Positions 12,182-25,303 of a stretch of 64,000 nucleotides of DNA are shown here, piece after piece (positions within the stretch are counted from its first letter, which is position 1; every line of letters starts with the position of its first letter). The notes under the pieces are model-generated. The model was not told the origin of the DNA, ran no database searches, and worked only from the letters and a program-made list of their open reading frames with translations. The DNA comes from Arthrobacter pascens (GTDB lineage Bacteria; Actinomycetota; Actinomycetes; Actinomycetales; Micrococcaceae), in contig NZ_JAUSXF010000001.1 of the NCBI RefSeq assembly GCF_030816475.1, positions 1,860,001-1,924,000 on the forward strand. Reading direction: 5' to 3'. The position numbers and the translations under genes were made by a program.

Positions 12182-13486
12182 TCAGCCGGCGACGGCGGCC
12201 CGCAGCGCCAGAATGCGCTGCAGCTGGTCCCGTTCCTCGACCTGGTGCAATTGCACGTCCCGGCCGCTGAGGATCCGCTGCCTGGTAAAGGCGAGTTGCG
12301 TCGCAGCCTTAACGAATGACTTCATCTGATGCCTGCGGTTGTAGCGGCCCGCCCATGCCACGGCGGCCCGCCTCCCGCTTGCGGTCGCGAGCATGGCCAC
12401 CTCCGCGGGGGTAAACCATCCCGCCGCGGCGTACTCAAGCAGCCGCTGCCGGGTAAGCCGGTTCTCGGCGACCCGGAGCAGGATGATTCCGAGGATGGCC
12501 AGGAAGAAAATAGGGACCTGGACGAGGATGTAATCGGCCAGGAAACCCTGCCCCATGCTGTTCCAGCGGTTGTGCAGGAGCATGGCAGGCAGTAGCCCGA
12601 TGAAGAACGCTGCCACGGAGACGCCCATGTGCCAGCGGCGTGCCGCGAAGCCCATGATGAGTCCCGTCGTGCCGGTAAAGATCGCATGCGCGAAAGGGGA
12701 CATTACGCCGCGGAGCAGGAAGATCTGGGCCAGATCGCTCGCCGGGCTCGCCGATTCGGCGATCGCACGGCCGAAGTACAGGATGTTTTCCGTAAAGGCG
12801 AAGCCGCCGGCGATGGTGAACGCGAACACCACACCGTCCACAGGCCCGTCGAAATGCTTGCGGGCCAGAATCAGCAGCAGCAGCAGGCCCAGCGACTTTG
12901 CGGACTCCTCCACCACCGGGGCCTGGACGGTGGCCATATAGGTCTGGAAGTCCGACTCGCCCGAGAACTCGAAGGTCAGGGCGAAGAACGGCTGGACCAG
13001 GAGCGTCACAGCGACGGCCACTGCCGCGCCCCAGGTAAAGGCAAAGAACAGCAGGTGCCCGGGTTCCGGTTCCCAGCGGTCGATCACGTGGACAGCCAGC
13101 AGCACGGCGGACAACGGGATCAGCGACGCAACGAATCCCCCCAGGAAACCCGCGGGTCCCGTGTTTGCCAAAAGGAAAGGCACCACCAGGAAAAGGCTCA
13201 GGAACGCGAGGCCGCCCCCGCCGATCCCGAGCGCCAGGAGCCCGGCCGATGGCCGCCCCACAGCACTCCTGGCAGCGGTGCCTGCCCGCGGCGCTGCGCC
13301 ATCGACCGGCATGGCGTGTACCGGCAGGGCGCGAACGGGCCCGCCACTCTTCGCCGGTGCCTCGCGGTAATTCTCCGGTTCCACCTGCCCCATCCAGCTG
13401 GGGTTGGCCTGCCCGGGCAGGGAAGTCCTTGGTCCGGATGTCGCGCGGGACGGCTCAGGAGGCGGCTGACGGGGATGCATGGACAT
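12182..13486 (-). CDS. PrsW family intramembrane metalloprotease
   Basis: The product has 434 residues from ATG 13486; a TTG at 13522 and an ATG at 13480 are alternatives, and none has a strong ribosome site. About 90 hydrophilic Pro/Ala-rich residues precede 8 or so membrane helices. The PrsW signature is present: EESAK at residues 193-197 (EExxK), then FAFTENILYF, then FAHAIFTGTTG with the His of the third motif. PrsW proteases cleave anti-sigma factors in Bacillus; the substrate here is unknown and no sigma/anti-sigma pair is adjacent. The gene sits alone between nusB and pyrR. Confidence 0.85.
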   Translation of the reverse strand: MSMHPRQPPPEPSRATSGPRTSLPGQANPSWMGQVEPENYREAPAKSGGPVRALPVHAMPVDGAAPRAGTAARSAVGRPSAGLLALGIGGGGLAFLSLFLVVPFLLANTGPAGFLGGFVASLIPLSAVLLAVHVIDRWEPEPGHLLFFAFTWGAAVAVAVTLLVQPFFALTFEFSGESDFQTYMATVQAPVVEESAKSLGLLLLLILARKHFDGPVDGVVFAFTIAGGFAFTENILYFGRAIAESASPASDLAQIFLLRGVMSPFAHAIFTGTTGLIMGFAARRWHMGVSVAAFFIGLLPAMLLHNRWNSMGQGFLADYILVQVPIFFLAILGIILLRVAENRLTRQRLLEYAAAGWFTPAEVAMLATASGRRAAVAWAGRYNRRHQMKSFVKAATQLAFTRQRILSGRDVQLHQVEERDQLQRILALRAAVAG

Positions 13487-13628
13487 AGCAGAAAGCCTAT
13501 GGCGCCCCCACCCGGCGTCCAAGGCCGACGCTACGCGAAGTGCAGGAGTGTGACCATCGACGCCCTGCCGGGCGCAAGGCGCCAGCAGACCGTGTGGTAA
13601 TTTTGAGGGGCAAATAATCCTTTTTTAA

Positions 13629-13650
13629 TTCCGTCCTGTGAGGCGGGGAA
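13629..13650 (+). promoter_or_regulatory. Probable PyrR-binding RNA hairpin in the pyr leader
   Basis: CCGTC (13631-13635) and GGCGG (13642-13646) form a 5-bp stem around the hexaloop CTGTGA. The loop and flanks fit the PyrR binding-loop consensus known from Bacillus (UCCNGNGAGGY; here UCCUGUGAGGC). TTCC/GGAA can extend the stem. The ribosome site AGGGGAG starts within a few bases, so bound PyrR would block initiation at pyrR. No terminator/antiterminator pair is seen, consistent with translational rather than transcriptional control. Confidence 0.7.
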
Positions 13651-13664
13651 AGGGGAGACGAGCG

Positions 13665-14252
13665 TTGACTTCTGTCACCAACGCACCGGTTCCAGCCAGG
13701 GTTGTCCTCAACCAGGCTGACATTGACCGTGCACTTACTCGTATCGCCCATGAGATCCTCGAGGCCAACAAGGGCTCCAAGGACCTGGTGCTGCTGGGCA
13801 TTCCGCGCCGCGGCTACCCGCTGGCGGCCCGGCTGGCCCGCAAAATCGCCGCCGCGGACCCTGCCGTTGACCCTGCAGCCATCGTTGGCCAGCTGGATGT
13901 CACGATGTTCCGCGATGACCTCTCCCACCAACCAACCCGCCCGCCCTATCCCACCCAGCTGCCGCTTACGGGGATCGATAACAAGGTTGTGGTGCTGATC
14001 GACGACGTACTCTACTCGGGCCGAACTATCCGCGCCGCCCTGGACGCCATTATCGACCTTGGCCGTCCGCGCATCGTCCGGCTCGCTGTCCTGATCGACC
14101 GCGGACACCGTGAGCTTCCAATCAGGGCGGACCACGTGGGCAAGAACCTGCCGACGTCGTCCGCGGAAAAGGTCCGGGTCCGCCTTGAAGAGACAGACAC
14201 AGCTGCAGATGGCTCAGGTCTGAACGAAGTCGTCATCGAGGGCGGCGCATGA
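13665..14252 (+). CDS. pyrR: Bifunctional pyr operon regulator / uracil phosphoribosyltransferase PyrR
   Basis: PyrR binds pyr mRNA when UMP is high and has UPRTase activity. TTG 13665 is chosen because AGGGGAG lies 7-13 bases upstream; it gives 195 residues with the family N-terminal [19 protein letters not shown]. The PRPP loop [12 protein letters not shown] is at residues 110-121, and [12 protein letters not shown] and [10 protein letters not shown] are other family motifs. The gene heads an unbroken operon, each gene overlapping or nearly touching the next, through pyrF. Confidence 0.95.
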   Translation: MTSVTNAPVPARVVLNQADIDRALTRIAHEILEANKGSKDLVLLGIPRRGYPLAARLARKIAAADPAVDPAAIVGQLDVTMFRDDLSHQPTRPPYPTQLPLTGIDNKVVVLIDDVLYSGRTIRAALDAIIDLGRPRIVRLAVLIDRGHRELPIRADHVGKNLPTSSAEKVRVRLEETDTAADGSGLNEVVIEGGA

Positions 14253-15244
14253 AGCACCTGCTCTCCACCGAAGACCTCAGCCTTGCCAACGCAATCCGCA
14301 TCCTTGATACCGCCGAGGAAATGGCGGCAGTAGGGGAGCGGGAGGTCAAGAAACTTCCTGCCCTGCGGGGACGCACGGTGGTGAACCTGTTCTTCGAGGA
14401 TTCAACCCGCACCCGGATCTCCTTCGAGGCGGCGGCAAAACGCCTGTCCGCCGACGTCATCAACTTCGCCGCGAAGGGCTCCTCCGTGTCCAAGGGCGAG
14501 TCCCTCAAGGACACTGCCCAGACTCTGTCAGCGATGGGCGCCGATGCCGTCGTCATTCGCCACTGGGCGTCGGGCGCGCCGCACCGGCTGGCCTCCACAG
14601 ACTGGATCGACGCCGCCGTTATCAACGCCGGCGACGGAACCCACGAGCACCCCACTCAGGCACTGCTGGACGCGTTCACCATGCGCCGGCACTGGGCGAA
14701 ACTCTCCGGAACGGGATCCATCGGGGAAGACCTCCAGGGAATGCGGGTGGCCATCGCCGGCGACGTCCTGCACTCACGGGTCGCCCGTTCCAACGTGTGG
14801 CTGCTGCGCACGCTTGGTGCGGAAGTAACCCTCGTGGCACCGCCCACGCTGCTGCCCATCGGCGTCGAAAAGTGGCCGTCCAAGGTGAGCTACAACTTGG
14901 ACGAGACCCTCGAAGGCGGCGTTGACGCCGTCATGATGCTCCGCGTGCAGGGCGAGCGGATGAATGCCTCGTTCTTTCCCAGCACACGTGAATATTCCCG
15001 CCGCTGGGGTTTCGACGACAATCGGCTCCGGACCCTGGACAGCCTGGGCATGAAGGACACCATCATCATGCACCCCGGCCCCATGAACAGGGGCCTGGAA
15101 ATTTCCGCGGCCGCCGCCGACTCGCCCCGCTCCACCGTGCTTGCACAGGTCCGGAACGGCGTGTCAGTCCGGATGGCCGCCCTGTACCTGCTGCTCTCCG
15201 GGGACACCCGGGAACCAGCCGCCAACTCCAAGGAGAGCAACTGA
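14249..15244 (+). CDS. pyrB: Aspartate carbamoyltransferase catalytic subunit
   Basis: Condenses carbamoyl phosphate and aspartate, the committed step of pyrimidine synthesis. The product has 331 residues, starting at ATG 14249 and overlapping the pyrR stop. The carbamoyl-phosphate loop [13 protein letters not shown] has the STRTR motif at 52-56; [11 protein letters not shown] and [11 protein letters not shown] are further active-site segments. No regulatory pyrI subunit is present, as is usual in actinobacteria. The stop overlaps the pyrC ATG. Confidence 0.97.
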   Translation: MKHLLSTEDLSLANAIRILDTAEEMAAVGEREVKKLPALRGRTVVNLFFEDSTRTRISFEAAAKRLSADVINFAAKGSSVSKGESLKDTAQTLSAMGADAVVIRHWASGAPHRLASTDWIDAAVINAGDGTHEHPTQALLDAFTMRRHWAKLSGTGSIGEDLQGMRVAIAGDVLHSRVARSNVWLLRTLGAEVTLVAPPTLLPIGVEKWPSKVSYNLDETLEGGVDAVMMLRVQGERMNASFFPSTREYSRRWGFDDNRLRTLDSLGMKDTIIMHPGPMNRGLEISAAAADSPRSTVLAQVRNGVSVRMAALYLLLSGDTREPAANSKESN

Positions 15245-16590
15245 TGCCAGACAATAACGGAACCTATCTGATCCGCGGCGCAGCGATCCTGGGCGCAGGC
15301 ACCGAGGACCTGCTCATCCGCGACGGCCGGATCGCTGAACGGGGCACCGGCCTGGCGGGAACCGACGCTGCCGACGGCGCAACCGTCATCGATGCCTCCG
15401 GCCTGATAGCCCTGCCCGGAATGGTGGACGTGCACACCCACCTGCGCGAACCCGGCCGCGAGGACGCTGAGACTGTCGAGACCGGAACCCGCGCTGCCGC
15501 ACTGGGCGGCTACACTGCCGTGCACGCCATGGCCAACAGCACCCCTGTTGCCGACACCGCTGGCGTGGTGGAGCAGGTCTACAGCCTGGGCCGGGACGCC
15601 GGCTGGGTCGATGTCCGTCCTGTGGGCGCCGTGACGGTGGGCCTGGCGGGGGAGCAGCTCGCAGAACTGGGCGCCATGGCCGATTCCCGTGCCCGCGTCC
15701 GGATGTTCTCCGACGACGGCAAATGCGTGCACGACCCGGTCCTGATGAGGCGGGCCCTGGAATACGTCAAGGCGTTCGACGGCGTGGTGGCCCAGCACGC
15801 GCAGGAACCTCGCCTCACCGCCGGTGCGGAGATGAACGAGGGCGAAGTGTCCGCCGTCCTGGGACTCGCCGGCTGGCCTGCCGTGGCCGAGGAGAGCATC
15901 ATCGCCCGTGACGTACTGCTGGCGCAGCACGTGGATTCCCGCCTGCACGTCTGCCACGTCTCCACCGCCGGTTCAGTGGAGATCATCCGGTGGGCCAAGG
16001 AACGCGGCATCAACGTCACCGCCGAGGTCACGCCCCACCACCTCCTGCTCACCGATGAACTGGTCCGCACCTACGACCCCGTGTACAAGGTCAACCCGCC
16101 GCTGCGCACCAATGCGGATGTGCAGGCCCTGCGCGCCGGACTGGCGGATGGCACGATTGACGTCGTCGGCACCGACCACGCCCCGCACCCCAGCGAGCAC
16201 AAGGAATGTGAGTGGGCGCAGGCGGCCATGGGCATGACCGGGCTGGAAACCGCACTGTCCGTGGTCCAGCACACCATGATCGAAACCGGGCTGATGACCT
16301 GGGCGGACTTTGCCCGGGTCACGTCCACGGCCGCCGCGCAGATCGGCAGGCTGGCGGACCAGGGCCGTCCCCTCGACGCAGGTGAGCCGGCCAACATCAT
16401 CCTGGTGGACCCGGCCGCGCGCTGGACTGTCGACCCGTCCACGATGGCCACCATGGGCCGGAACTCACCGTTCGCCGGAATGGAACTCCCCGGCAAGGTT
16501 GTTGCCACCTTCTTCAAGGGCCACCCCACTGTCCTGGACGGCGAGCTCAACACGCCTTACCGGCAGCCTTCGCCCGCAGGCGCTTCCTGA
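15244..16590 (+). CDS. pyrC: Dihydroorotase
   Basis: Zinc-dependent cyclisation of carbamoyl aspartate. This is a class I type of 448 residues. The metal site begins with VDVHTHLREPG (H64, H66); later ligands lie in AQHAQEP and LHVCHVSTAG, and the catalytic Asp is in GTDHAPHP. The first ATG overlaps the pyrB TGA, and its TGA overlaps the next gene's ATG. In this type the bridging lysine is usually replaced by Asp; FSDDGKCV at about residues 157-164 fits that position. Confidence 0.96.
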   Translation: MPDNNGTYLIRGAAILGAGTEDLLIRDGRIAERGTGLAGTDAADGATVIDASGLIALPGMVDVHTHLREPGREDAETVETGTRAAALGGYTAVHAMANSTPVADTAGVVEQVYSLGRDAGWVDVRPVGAVTVGLAGEQLAELGAMADSRARVRMFSDDGKCVHDPVLMRRALEYVKAFDGVVAQHAQEPRLTAGAEMNEGEVSAVLGLAGWPAVAEESIIARDVLLAQHVDSRLHVCHVSTAGSVEIIRWAKERGINVTAEVTPHHLLLTDELVRTYDPVYKVNPPLRTNADVQALRAGLADGTIDVVGTDHAPHPSEHKECEWAQAAMGMTGLETALSVVQHTMIETGLMTWADFARVTSTAAAQIGRLADQGRPLDAGEPANIILVDPAARWTVDPSTMATMGRNSPFAGMELPGKVVATFFKGHPTVLDGELNTPYRQPSPAGAS

Positions 16591-17111
16591 TGGACAACAA
16601 AACGCTCACCTTACTCATCACCCTGCCGCTCATCGCCGTCGTCCTGGGACTGATCTGGGCTGGCTGGCGCAACCGCCTCAGGCGGCAGTCCGACGTCGAA
16701 CCTCTGCCTGCCGTGCCTGCGGCGCCGGGCGTGCCGCTCGGCAGCGCAGAAGGCCAGTACGTTGCCTCCACCACCGCAGGTGACTGGCTGGACCGGATAG
16801 CGGTCCACGGGCTCGGCATCCGGACCAACGCAGTCCTCAACGTGTATCCCCACGGCGTCCTCTTCGACAGATCGGGAGCGCCGGCTCTCTATGTTCCCGT
16901 GGCGGACCTGACCGCTGTCCGGCAGGAAAGCGGGATGGCCGGCAAGTTCGTCGAAAAGGACGGCCTCCTGGTACTGAGCTGGAAGCTCGGCTCCCACGAG
17001 CTGGACACGGGTTTCCGTACCCGCCGCGCCGCGGACAAATCCGCCCTCTTCGAATCCCTTCAGCATTTGATCTCCGCGGCCCCCCAGGCTGATCCCCAGA
17101 GTGGAAAGTAA
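16590..17111 (+). CDS. PH-like membrane protein of the pyr operon
   Basis: The product has 173 residues. One N-terminal membrane helix (about residues 6-25) is followed by a basic stretch and a Pro-rich linker, then a compact beta-rich domain (about 50-165) resembling bacterial PH-like domains. It overlaps pyrC at its start and ends 4 bases before carA, so it is co-transcribed with the pathway. Actinobacteria including Mycobacterium carry a membrane protein at this position between pyrC and carA. Its role is not established; the placement suggests a link to pyrimidine flux or membrane localisation, which is inference. Confidence 0.75.
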   Translation: MDNKTLTLLITLPLIAVVLGLIWAGWRNRLRRQSDVEPLPAVPAAPGVPLGSAEGQYVASTTAGDWLDRIAVHGLGIRTNAVLNVYPHGVLFDRSGAPALYVPVADLTAVRQESGMAGKFVEKDGLLVLSWKLGSHELDTGFRTRRAADKSALFESLQHLISAAPQADPQSGK

Positions 17112-17115
17112 AACA

Positions 17116-18413
17116 GTGACAGAAACACAAGTAACAGCAGCAGCAGAGAAGGCCACTCCAGCAGTTTCCACGCCCGTCCCGGCAGCCCTCGTGCTTGAGG
17201 ACGGCCGGATCTTCCGCGGCACCAGCTACGGCGCCACCGGAACCGCCCTGGGCGAGGCCGTGTTTGCCACCGGCATGACCGGTTACCAGGAGACCATCAC
17301 CGACCCGTCCTACGCCCGGCAGCTGGTGGTCCAGACAGCGCCGCACATCGGCAACACCGGCGTCAACAGCGAAGACGCCGAGTCCCGACGCATCTGGGTT
17401 GCCGGCTACATCGTCCGCGACGCCGCCCGGCGCCCCTCCAACTGGCGCTCCGAGCGCAGCCTGGACGACGAACTCGTGGAGCAGGGCATCATCGGCATCC
17501 AGGGCGTCGACACCCGTGCCATCACACGCCACCTGCGCGAACACAAGACCATGCGTGCAGGCATCTTCTCCGGCGATGCTGCCGCGGCCACTGAGAAGGA
17601 GCTCGTGGACCTGGTTCTCGCCAGCGAACCGATGGAAGGCGCGCGGCTGGCTGAGGAAGTGAGCGTCGACGAGGCTTACGTCGTGGAGCCCAAGGACCAC
17701 GGCTGGGAAGGCGACGCACGGTTCAGCATCGCCGCCATCGACCTCGGCATCAAAGCGATGACCCCCGTCCGCTTCGCCGAGCGCGGCGTCCGCGTTCACG
17801 TGCTCCCCGCCACCGCTACCCTCGAGGACGTCAAGGCAGTCAACCCTGACGGTTTCTTCATGTCCAACGGGCCCGGCGACCCCGCCACCGCAGACGCCCA
17901 GGTGAAGCTCCTCCGCTCCGTCCTGGACGAGAAGCTGCCCTACTTCGGCATCTGCTTCGGCAACCAGATCCTGGGCCGCGCGCTGGGCTTCGGCACCTAC
18001 AAGCTGCGCTACGGCCACCGCGGCATCAACCAGCCCGTGATGGACCGGCGCACCGGCAAGGTGGAGATCACGTCGCAGAACCATGGCTTCGCCGTGGACG
18101 CACCGCTCGACGGCGCCACCCAGGCCCCGGAGGAACGGTACGGCCGCGTTGAAGTCAGCCACATCAGCCTGAACGACGACGTCGTCGAGGGCCTCGCGTG
18201 CCTGGACATCCCGGCCTTCTCCGTCCAGTACCACCCCGAGGCGGCGGCCGGCCCGCACGACGCAGCCTACCTGTTCGACCGCTTCATCGACCTGATGGAG
18301 GACATTAAGCCAAACACCACCGGCCGCACCGCAAACCTCTCCGGAGAACCAGTGGATTCCGTCCACCCCGCCGCTCCAAGCACGACTGACAACAACACTG
18401 AGGACAAGAAGTA

Positions 18414-18414
<1 letters not shown>
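17116..18414 (+). CDS. carA: Carbamoyl-phosphate synthase small (glutaminase) subunit
   Basis: Hydrolyses glutamine and passes ammonia to CarB. GTG 17116 is chosen because GGAAAG lies 8-13 bases upstream; a GTG at 17101 would overlap the previous gene and has no site. The product has 432 residues. The N-terminal domain starts [17 protein letters not shown]. In the class I glutamine amidotransferase domain, C280 (GICFGNQ), H373 and E375 (YHPE) form the triad. The oxyanion-region motif here is CFGNQ rather than the commoner CLGHQ. Confidence 0.96.
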
Positions 18415-21735
<3,321 letters not shown>

Positions 21736-21743
<8 letters not shown>

Positions 21744-22599
21744 GCAGGTACTTGACACTGCCGGCCGGGAGTCCTTCGGTTCCCGGCTGGCGGCTGCCAT
21801 GGCCGCCGTCGGCCCGTTATGCGTCGGCATTGACCCGCACCCCGCGCTGCTCCAGAGCTGGGGACTGGGCGACGACGCCGCCGGGCTGCGGCGCTTTTCG
21901 CTGACGGTCCTGGAGGCCGTGGGTTCGCTCGCTGCCGCGGTGAAGCCGCAGGTAGCGCTCTACGAGCGCCACGGTTCCGCCGGTATGGCAGTCCTCGAAG
22001 AGGTTCTGGCCGCCGCCGCCCAGGAGCAGGTCCTCACCATCGCGGATGCGAAACGCGGAGACATCGGATCCACCATGGCTGCCTACGCGGACGCGTGGCT
22101 GCGCGACGGTTCATCCCTGGCAGCCGATTCCGTCACGTTGAGTCCGTACCTGGGCTTTGAGTCACTCCGGCCGGCCCTTGACCTGGCCGCCCTGAACGGC
22201 CGTGGCGTGTTTGTCCTGGCGCTGACCTCAAATCCTGAAGGCGCCTCCGTCCAGCACCTCGGCGGAACCGACTCAGTGGCAAAGCGGATCACGGAAGCGG
22301 CGGCAGCGGAGAACCGCAGGTATGGGGATTCCCTCGGCTCGGTGGGACTCGTCGTGGGCGCCACAGTGGGATCGGCACTGTCCGACCTGGGCATGGATCT
22401 GAAGGCAATGCACGGTCCCGTCCTTGCTCCCGGGCTGGGTGCCCAGGGGGCCACTCCGGCTGACCTGCGCAAAACCTTCGGGCCGGCCTACCCGCAGGTG
22501 CTGGGAACGTCCAGCCGGGAAATCCTTGCGGAAGGACCCGCAATCCGGGGACTGCGCGAGGCCGCACAGCGCACCCTTGACGGGCTCCGCGGGGAATAG
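21736..22599 (+). CDS. pyrF: Orotidine 5'-phosphate decarboxylase
   Basis: Last step to UMP. ATG 21736 overlaps the carB stop by 8 bases and gives [10 protein letters not shown]; the in-frame ATG at 21679 lies deep inside carB. The product has 287 residues, the longer actinobacterial type 2 form. VGIDPHP at about 30-36 and the catalytic [11 protein letters not shown] (Asp104, Lys106, Asp109) are intact. This is the last gene of the operon; pyrD and pyrE are not in the window. Confidence 0.96.
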
Positions 22600-22619
22600 C
22601 CACGCGTTTCCCGGATGCA

Positions 22620-22648
22620 TTGATTCAGTGGTCTCCAAAGAGTAGGTT
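22620..22648 (+). promoter_or_regulatory. Promoter of mihF
   Basis: TTGATT (22620-22625) and TAGGTT (22643-22648) are separated by 17 bases, a good sigma-70-type pair. A small hairpin, ACGGCA/TGCCGT at about 22664-22677, lies in the leader between this promoter and the gene. Confidence 0.55.
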
Positions 22649-22708
22649 TCAGGAAAAGTCCAACGGCAGTTGCCGTGGACCTGGCCGACGAATCAGGGGG
22701 TGTCCTCC

Positions 22709-23026
22709 ATGGCCCTGCGACCCTTATCCGCGTCGGAACGCGCTGATGCGCTGAACAAGGCTGCTGCTGCCCGGGCCGCCCGGGCAGCAGCAAAAGAGCG
22801 GCTGAAAAACGGGGAGACAACGGCCGCGGACCTCCTCAGCTCTGCCACAGCGGATGACGCCCTTGCCAGGATGCGTGTGGCGGAGCTGCTGGAGGCGCTG
22901 CCCGGTGTCGGAAAGGTGAGGGCAGCAGCCATCATGAAGCAATTGGGGATCGCAACATCCCGCAGGGTCCGCGGACTGGGCATTCACCAGCGCCAGGCGC
23001 TGGTAGATTTTATAGACGAGAAGTAG
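22709..23026 (+). CDS. mihF: Actinobacterial integration host factor, mIHF
   Basis: Nucleoid-associated DNA-bending protein unrelated to proteobacterial IHF. ATG 22709 gives 105 residues; GGGGGT is at about 22696-22701, and an in-frame GTG at 22700 would sit on top of that site. The N-terminal helix is rich in Ala, Arg and Lys (ALNKAAAARAARAAAKERLK). The H2TH-like core is ADDALARMRVAELLEALPGV and then GKVRAAAIMKQLGI, and the C-terminus is RRVRGLGIHQRQALVDFI. It stands before gmk, the conserved actinobacterial order pyrF-mihF-gmk-rpoZ. Confidence 0.93.
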   Translation: MALRPLSASERADALNKAAAARAARAAAKERLKNGETTAADLLSSATADDALARMRVAELLEALPGVGKVRAAAIMKQLGIATSRRVRGLGIHQRQALVDFIDEK

Positions 23027-23071
23027 GGCGGACCCTTCCGCCCGTCCCCGAATTGCGCCGCAAAGGAATAC

Positions 23072-23644
23072 GTGAGCAAGAAACCTGGACTGACAGTCCT
23101 CGCTGGTCCGACGGCTGTTGGCAAAGGCACCGTGTCCACTTACATCCGGGACAACTACCCCGGCGTCTGGCTGTCCGTCTCAGCCACCACCCGCGCCCCG
23201 CGGCCCGGGGAGCGGGACGGAGTGCACTACTTCTTTAAGACCGCTGACGAATTCGACCGCTTGATCAAAGATGGCGAACTGCTCGAGTGGGCCGTGGTCC
23301 ACGGCCAGAACCGCTATGGGACCCTGCGGAGCACAGTAGAGCAGGCCATTGCCGATGGCCGCTCCGTCCTGCTCGAGATCGACCTGCAGGGGGCGCGCCA
23401 GGTCAAGGAGGCTGTCCCGGACGCCCAATTCGTCTTCCTGGCGCCCCCGAGCTGGGAAGAAATGGTCCGCCGTCTGGTGGGCCGTGGCACCGAAACGGTC
23501 GAGGAACAGCAGCAAAGGCTGGAAACCGCTAAACTGGAACTGGCCGCTGAACCGGAGTTTGACCATACCGTCATCAATGATGACGTACGCCGGGCAGCGG
23601 ACGAGCTTGTTTCACTCATGGGGCTGACCCCGAACCCGCGCTAA
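23072..23644 (+). CDS. gmk: Guanylate kinase
   Basis: Phosphorylates GMP to GDP. GTG 23072 with AAAGGA upstream gives 190 residues. The P-loop is GPTAVGKGT at residues 12-20. [19 protein letters not shown] binds GMP, and IDLQGARQV and VFLAPPS are the further nucleoside-kinase motifs. It is 45 bases from mihF and 39 from rpoZ, probably one transcript. Confidence 0.97.
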   Translation: MSKKPGLTVLAGPTAVGKGTVSTYIRDNYPGVWLSVSATTRAPRPGERDGVHYFFKTADEFDRLIKDGELLEWAVVHGQNRYGTLRSTVEQAIADGRSVLLEIDLQGARQVKEAVPDAQFVFLAPPSWEEMVRRLVGRGTETVEEQQQRLETAKLELAAEPEFDHTVINDDVRRAADELVSLMGLTPNPR

Positions 23645-23683
23645 AGCACGGAACGCATCAGCCCGTTAGAATTTGGAGAATTC

Positions 23684-23944
23684 GTGTCCACGAACCTTGA
23701 AGGCATCATCAACCCGCCGATCGACTCGCTTCTTGAGGCAGCTGATTCCAAGTACGGCCTGGTGATCTTCGGTGCCAAGCGTGCACGTCAGATCAACGCT
23801 TACTACGCCCAGCTGCACGAGGGCCTTTTCGAGTACGTCGGCCCGCTGGTTGACACCAAGCTGAACGAGAAGTCGCTGTCAATCGCCCTGCGCGAGATCA
23901 ACGAAGGCAAGCTCGTTTCCACGCCGATCGAAGCTGCAGAGTAA
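23684..23944 (+). CDS. rpoZ: RNA polymerase omega subunit
   Basis: The product has 86 residues from GTG 23684, with TTTGGAGAA upstream. The family pattern [20 protein letters not shown] and [14 protein letters not shown] binds the beta-prime C-terminal region. The C-terminal [13 protein letters not shown] is standard. Omega aids assembly of the polymerase. TAGAAT at 23667-23672 could be a promoter element but overlaps the region of the ribosome site. Confidence 0.96.
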   Translation: MSTNLEGIINPPIDSLLEAADSKYGLVIFGAKRARQINAYYAQLHEGLFEYVGPLVDTKLNEKSLSIALREINEGKLVSTPIEAAE

Positions 23945-23993
23945 ACAGCAGTCCAGCAGCAATCCAAGCAGACTGCCTGTTGACGGAGGTCAC

Positions 23994-25226
23994 GTGCGCA
24001 TAGTCCTCGGAGTCGGGGGAGGGATAGCCGCCTACAAGGTGGCATCGCTCCTCCGGCTTTTTACTGAAGCAGGCCATGACGTCACGGTGATCCCCACCGA
24101 GGCCGCCACGCGTTTTGTCGGAGTCGCCACCTGGGAGGCGCTCTCCGGGAATCCTGTCAGCAACAGCGTCTTTGACGACGTTCATCAGGTCAACCATGTG
24201 CGGCTTGGTCACGAAGCGGATCTGATCGTCGTGGCGCCCGCAACAGCGGACCTCATGGCCCGCGCGGCTACCGGGCAGGCCAATGATCTGCTGACCAACA
24301 CCCTGCTGATGGCCAGGGGGCCGGTTCTTTTCGCCCCGGCCATGCACACCGAGATGTGGCAGCACGCCGCCACCCGCGCAAACGTGGAGACCCTCCGCGG
24401 GCGTGGCATCGCCGTGCTGGAGCCAGCCAGCGGCCGGCTGACCGGTGCCGATTCAGGACCAGGCCGGCTCCCCGAGCCGGAAGCGATCTTTGATGCCGCC
24501 ATGGCCCTCGCCCAGGGCCGGTCCGACTACCAGCTTCCGCTGGCGGGGCGTACCGTCACCATCAGTGCGGGCGGGACCCGGGAGCCACTGGATCCTGTGC
24601 GCTTCCTCGGGAACCGCTCGTCAGGTAAACAGGGGGTCGCCCTGGCAGTCGCCGCCCGCAACGCGGGGGCCTCCGTGCGGCTCCTGGCCGCCCACATGGA
24701 GGTGCCGCCGCCCGCCGGCGTCGAGGTCGTGACGGTGGAGACTGCCTTGCAGCTGCGCGAAGCAGCGCTGGCAGCGGCAGCCGACTCCGACGTCATCATC
24801 ATGGCCGCCGCGGTGGCGGACTTCCGTCCCGCCGAAATCTCGGACACCAAGATCAAGAAACGCGACGACACCGCGGATCCAGTCATAACCCTCGTACGGA
24901 ACCCGGACATCCTGCAGGAGCTCGTGGAGCTCCGGGATGGCGCTCAGCGGACCCAGCTGATTGTCGGCTTCGCGGCGGAGACGGGCGACGGGCAGGGGGA
25001 CGTGCTGGCATATGCGGAAGCCAAGCTCCGCCGCAAAGGCTGTGACCTGCTCGTCGTCAACCATGTGGGCACGGACAAAGTCTTCGGCCAGGACTCCAAC
25101 TCCGTGGTGATCCTGGCCCGTTCCGGCTCGGAGCCGCAACTGGCTTCGGGGACCAAAAGCGAGGTTTCAGGCGCTGTGATCACCAGGATCGGCTTCGAGC
25201 TGAACCACGTTTCGCCCCGCGCCTGA
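23994..25226 (+). CDS. coaBC: Bifunctional phosphopantothenoylcysteine decarboxylase / phosphopantothenate--cysteine ligase
   Basis: Two steps of coenzyme A synthesis. The GTG start has CGGAGG 5-10 bases upstream; 410 residues. The N-terminal FMN-dependent CoaC domain starts RIVLGVGGGIAAYKVASLLR and has DVHQVNHVRLGHEADL with the active-site His and APAMHTEMW. The last has His where the family motif PxMNxxMW has Asn; I believe this variant is common in actinobacteria but cannot check. The CoaB domain has GGTREPLDPVRFLGNRSSG and AAAVADFRP, and the later KIKK. Confidence 0.95.
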   Translation: MRIVLGVGGGIAAYKVASLLRLFTEAGHDVTVIPTEAATRFVGVATWEALSGNPVSNSVFDDVHQVNHVRLGHEADLIVVAPATADLMARAATGQANDLLTNTLLMARGPVLFAPAMHTEMWQHAATRANVETLRGRGIAVLEPASGRLTGADSGPGRLPEPEAIFDAAMALAQGRSDYQLPLAGRTVTISAGGTREPLDPVRFLGNRSSGKQGVALAVAARNAGASVRLLAAHMEVPPPAGVEVVTVETALQLREAALAAAADSDVIIMAAAVADFRPAEISDTKIKKRDDTADPVITLVRNPDILQELVELRDGAQRTQLIVGFAAETGDGQGDVLAYAEAKLRRKGCDLLVVNHVGTDKVFGQDSNSVVILARSGSEPQLASGTKSEVSGAVITRIGFELNHVSPRA

Positions 25227-25291
25227 TACCAGGACCCGCAGTGTTCCTTAGCGCGGGGACATATGGTGCCCGACGTCCGGTTCCCAACCAG

Positions 25292-25297
25292 TAAGGT
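25292..25297 (+). promoter_or_regulatory. Possible -10 element or ribosome site of metK
   Basis: TAAGGT at 25292-25297 ends 6 bases before the metK GTG, so transcription from it would start on or next to the start codon. The same bases (AAGGTAG) can also serve as a Shine-Dalgarno site. Sequence alone does not decide between the two. Confidence 0.3.
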
Positions 25298-25303
25298 AGT
25301 TGA

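Noticed and set aside
25227..25303. SAM riboswitch upstream of metK
   Set aside because: The gap is only 77 bases and shows none of the SAM-I or SAM-II core motifs.
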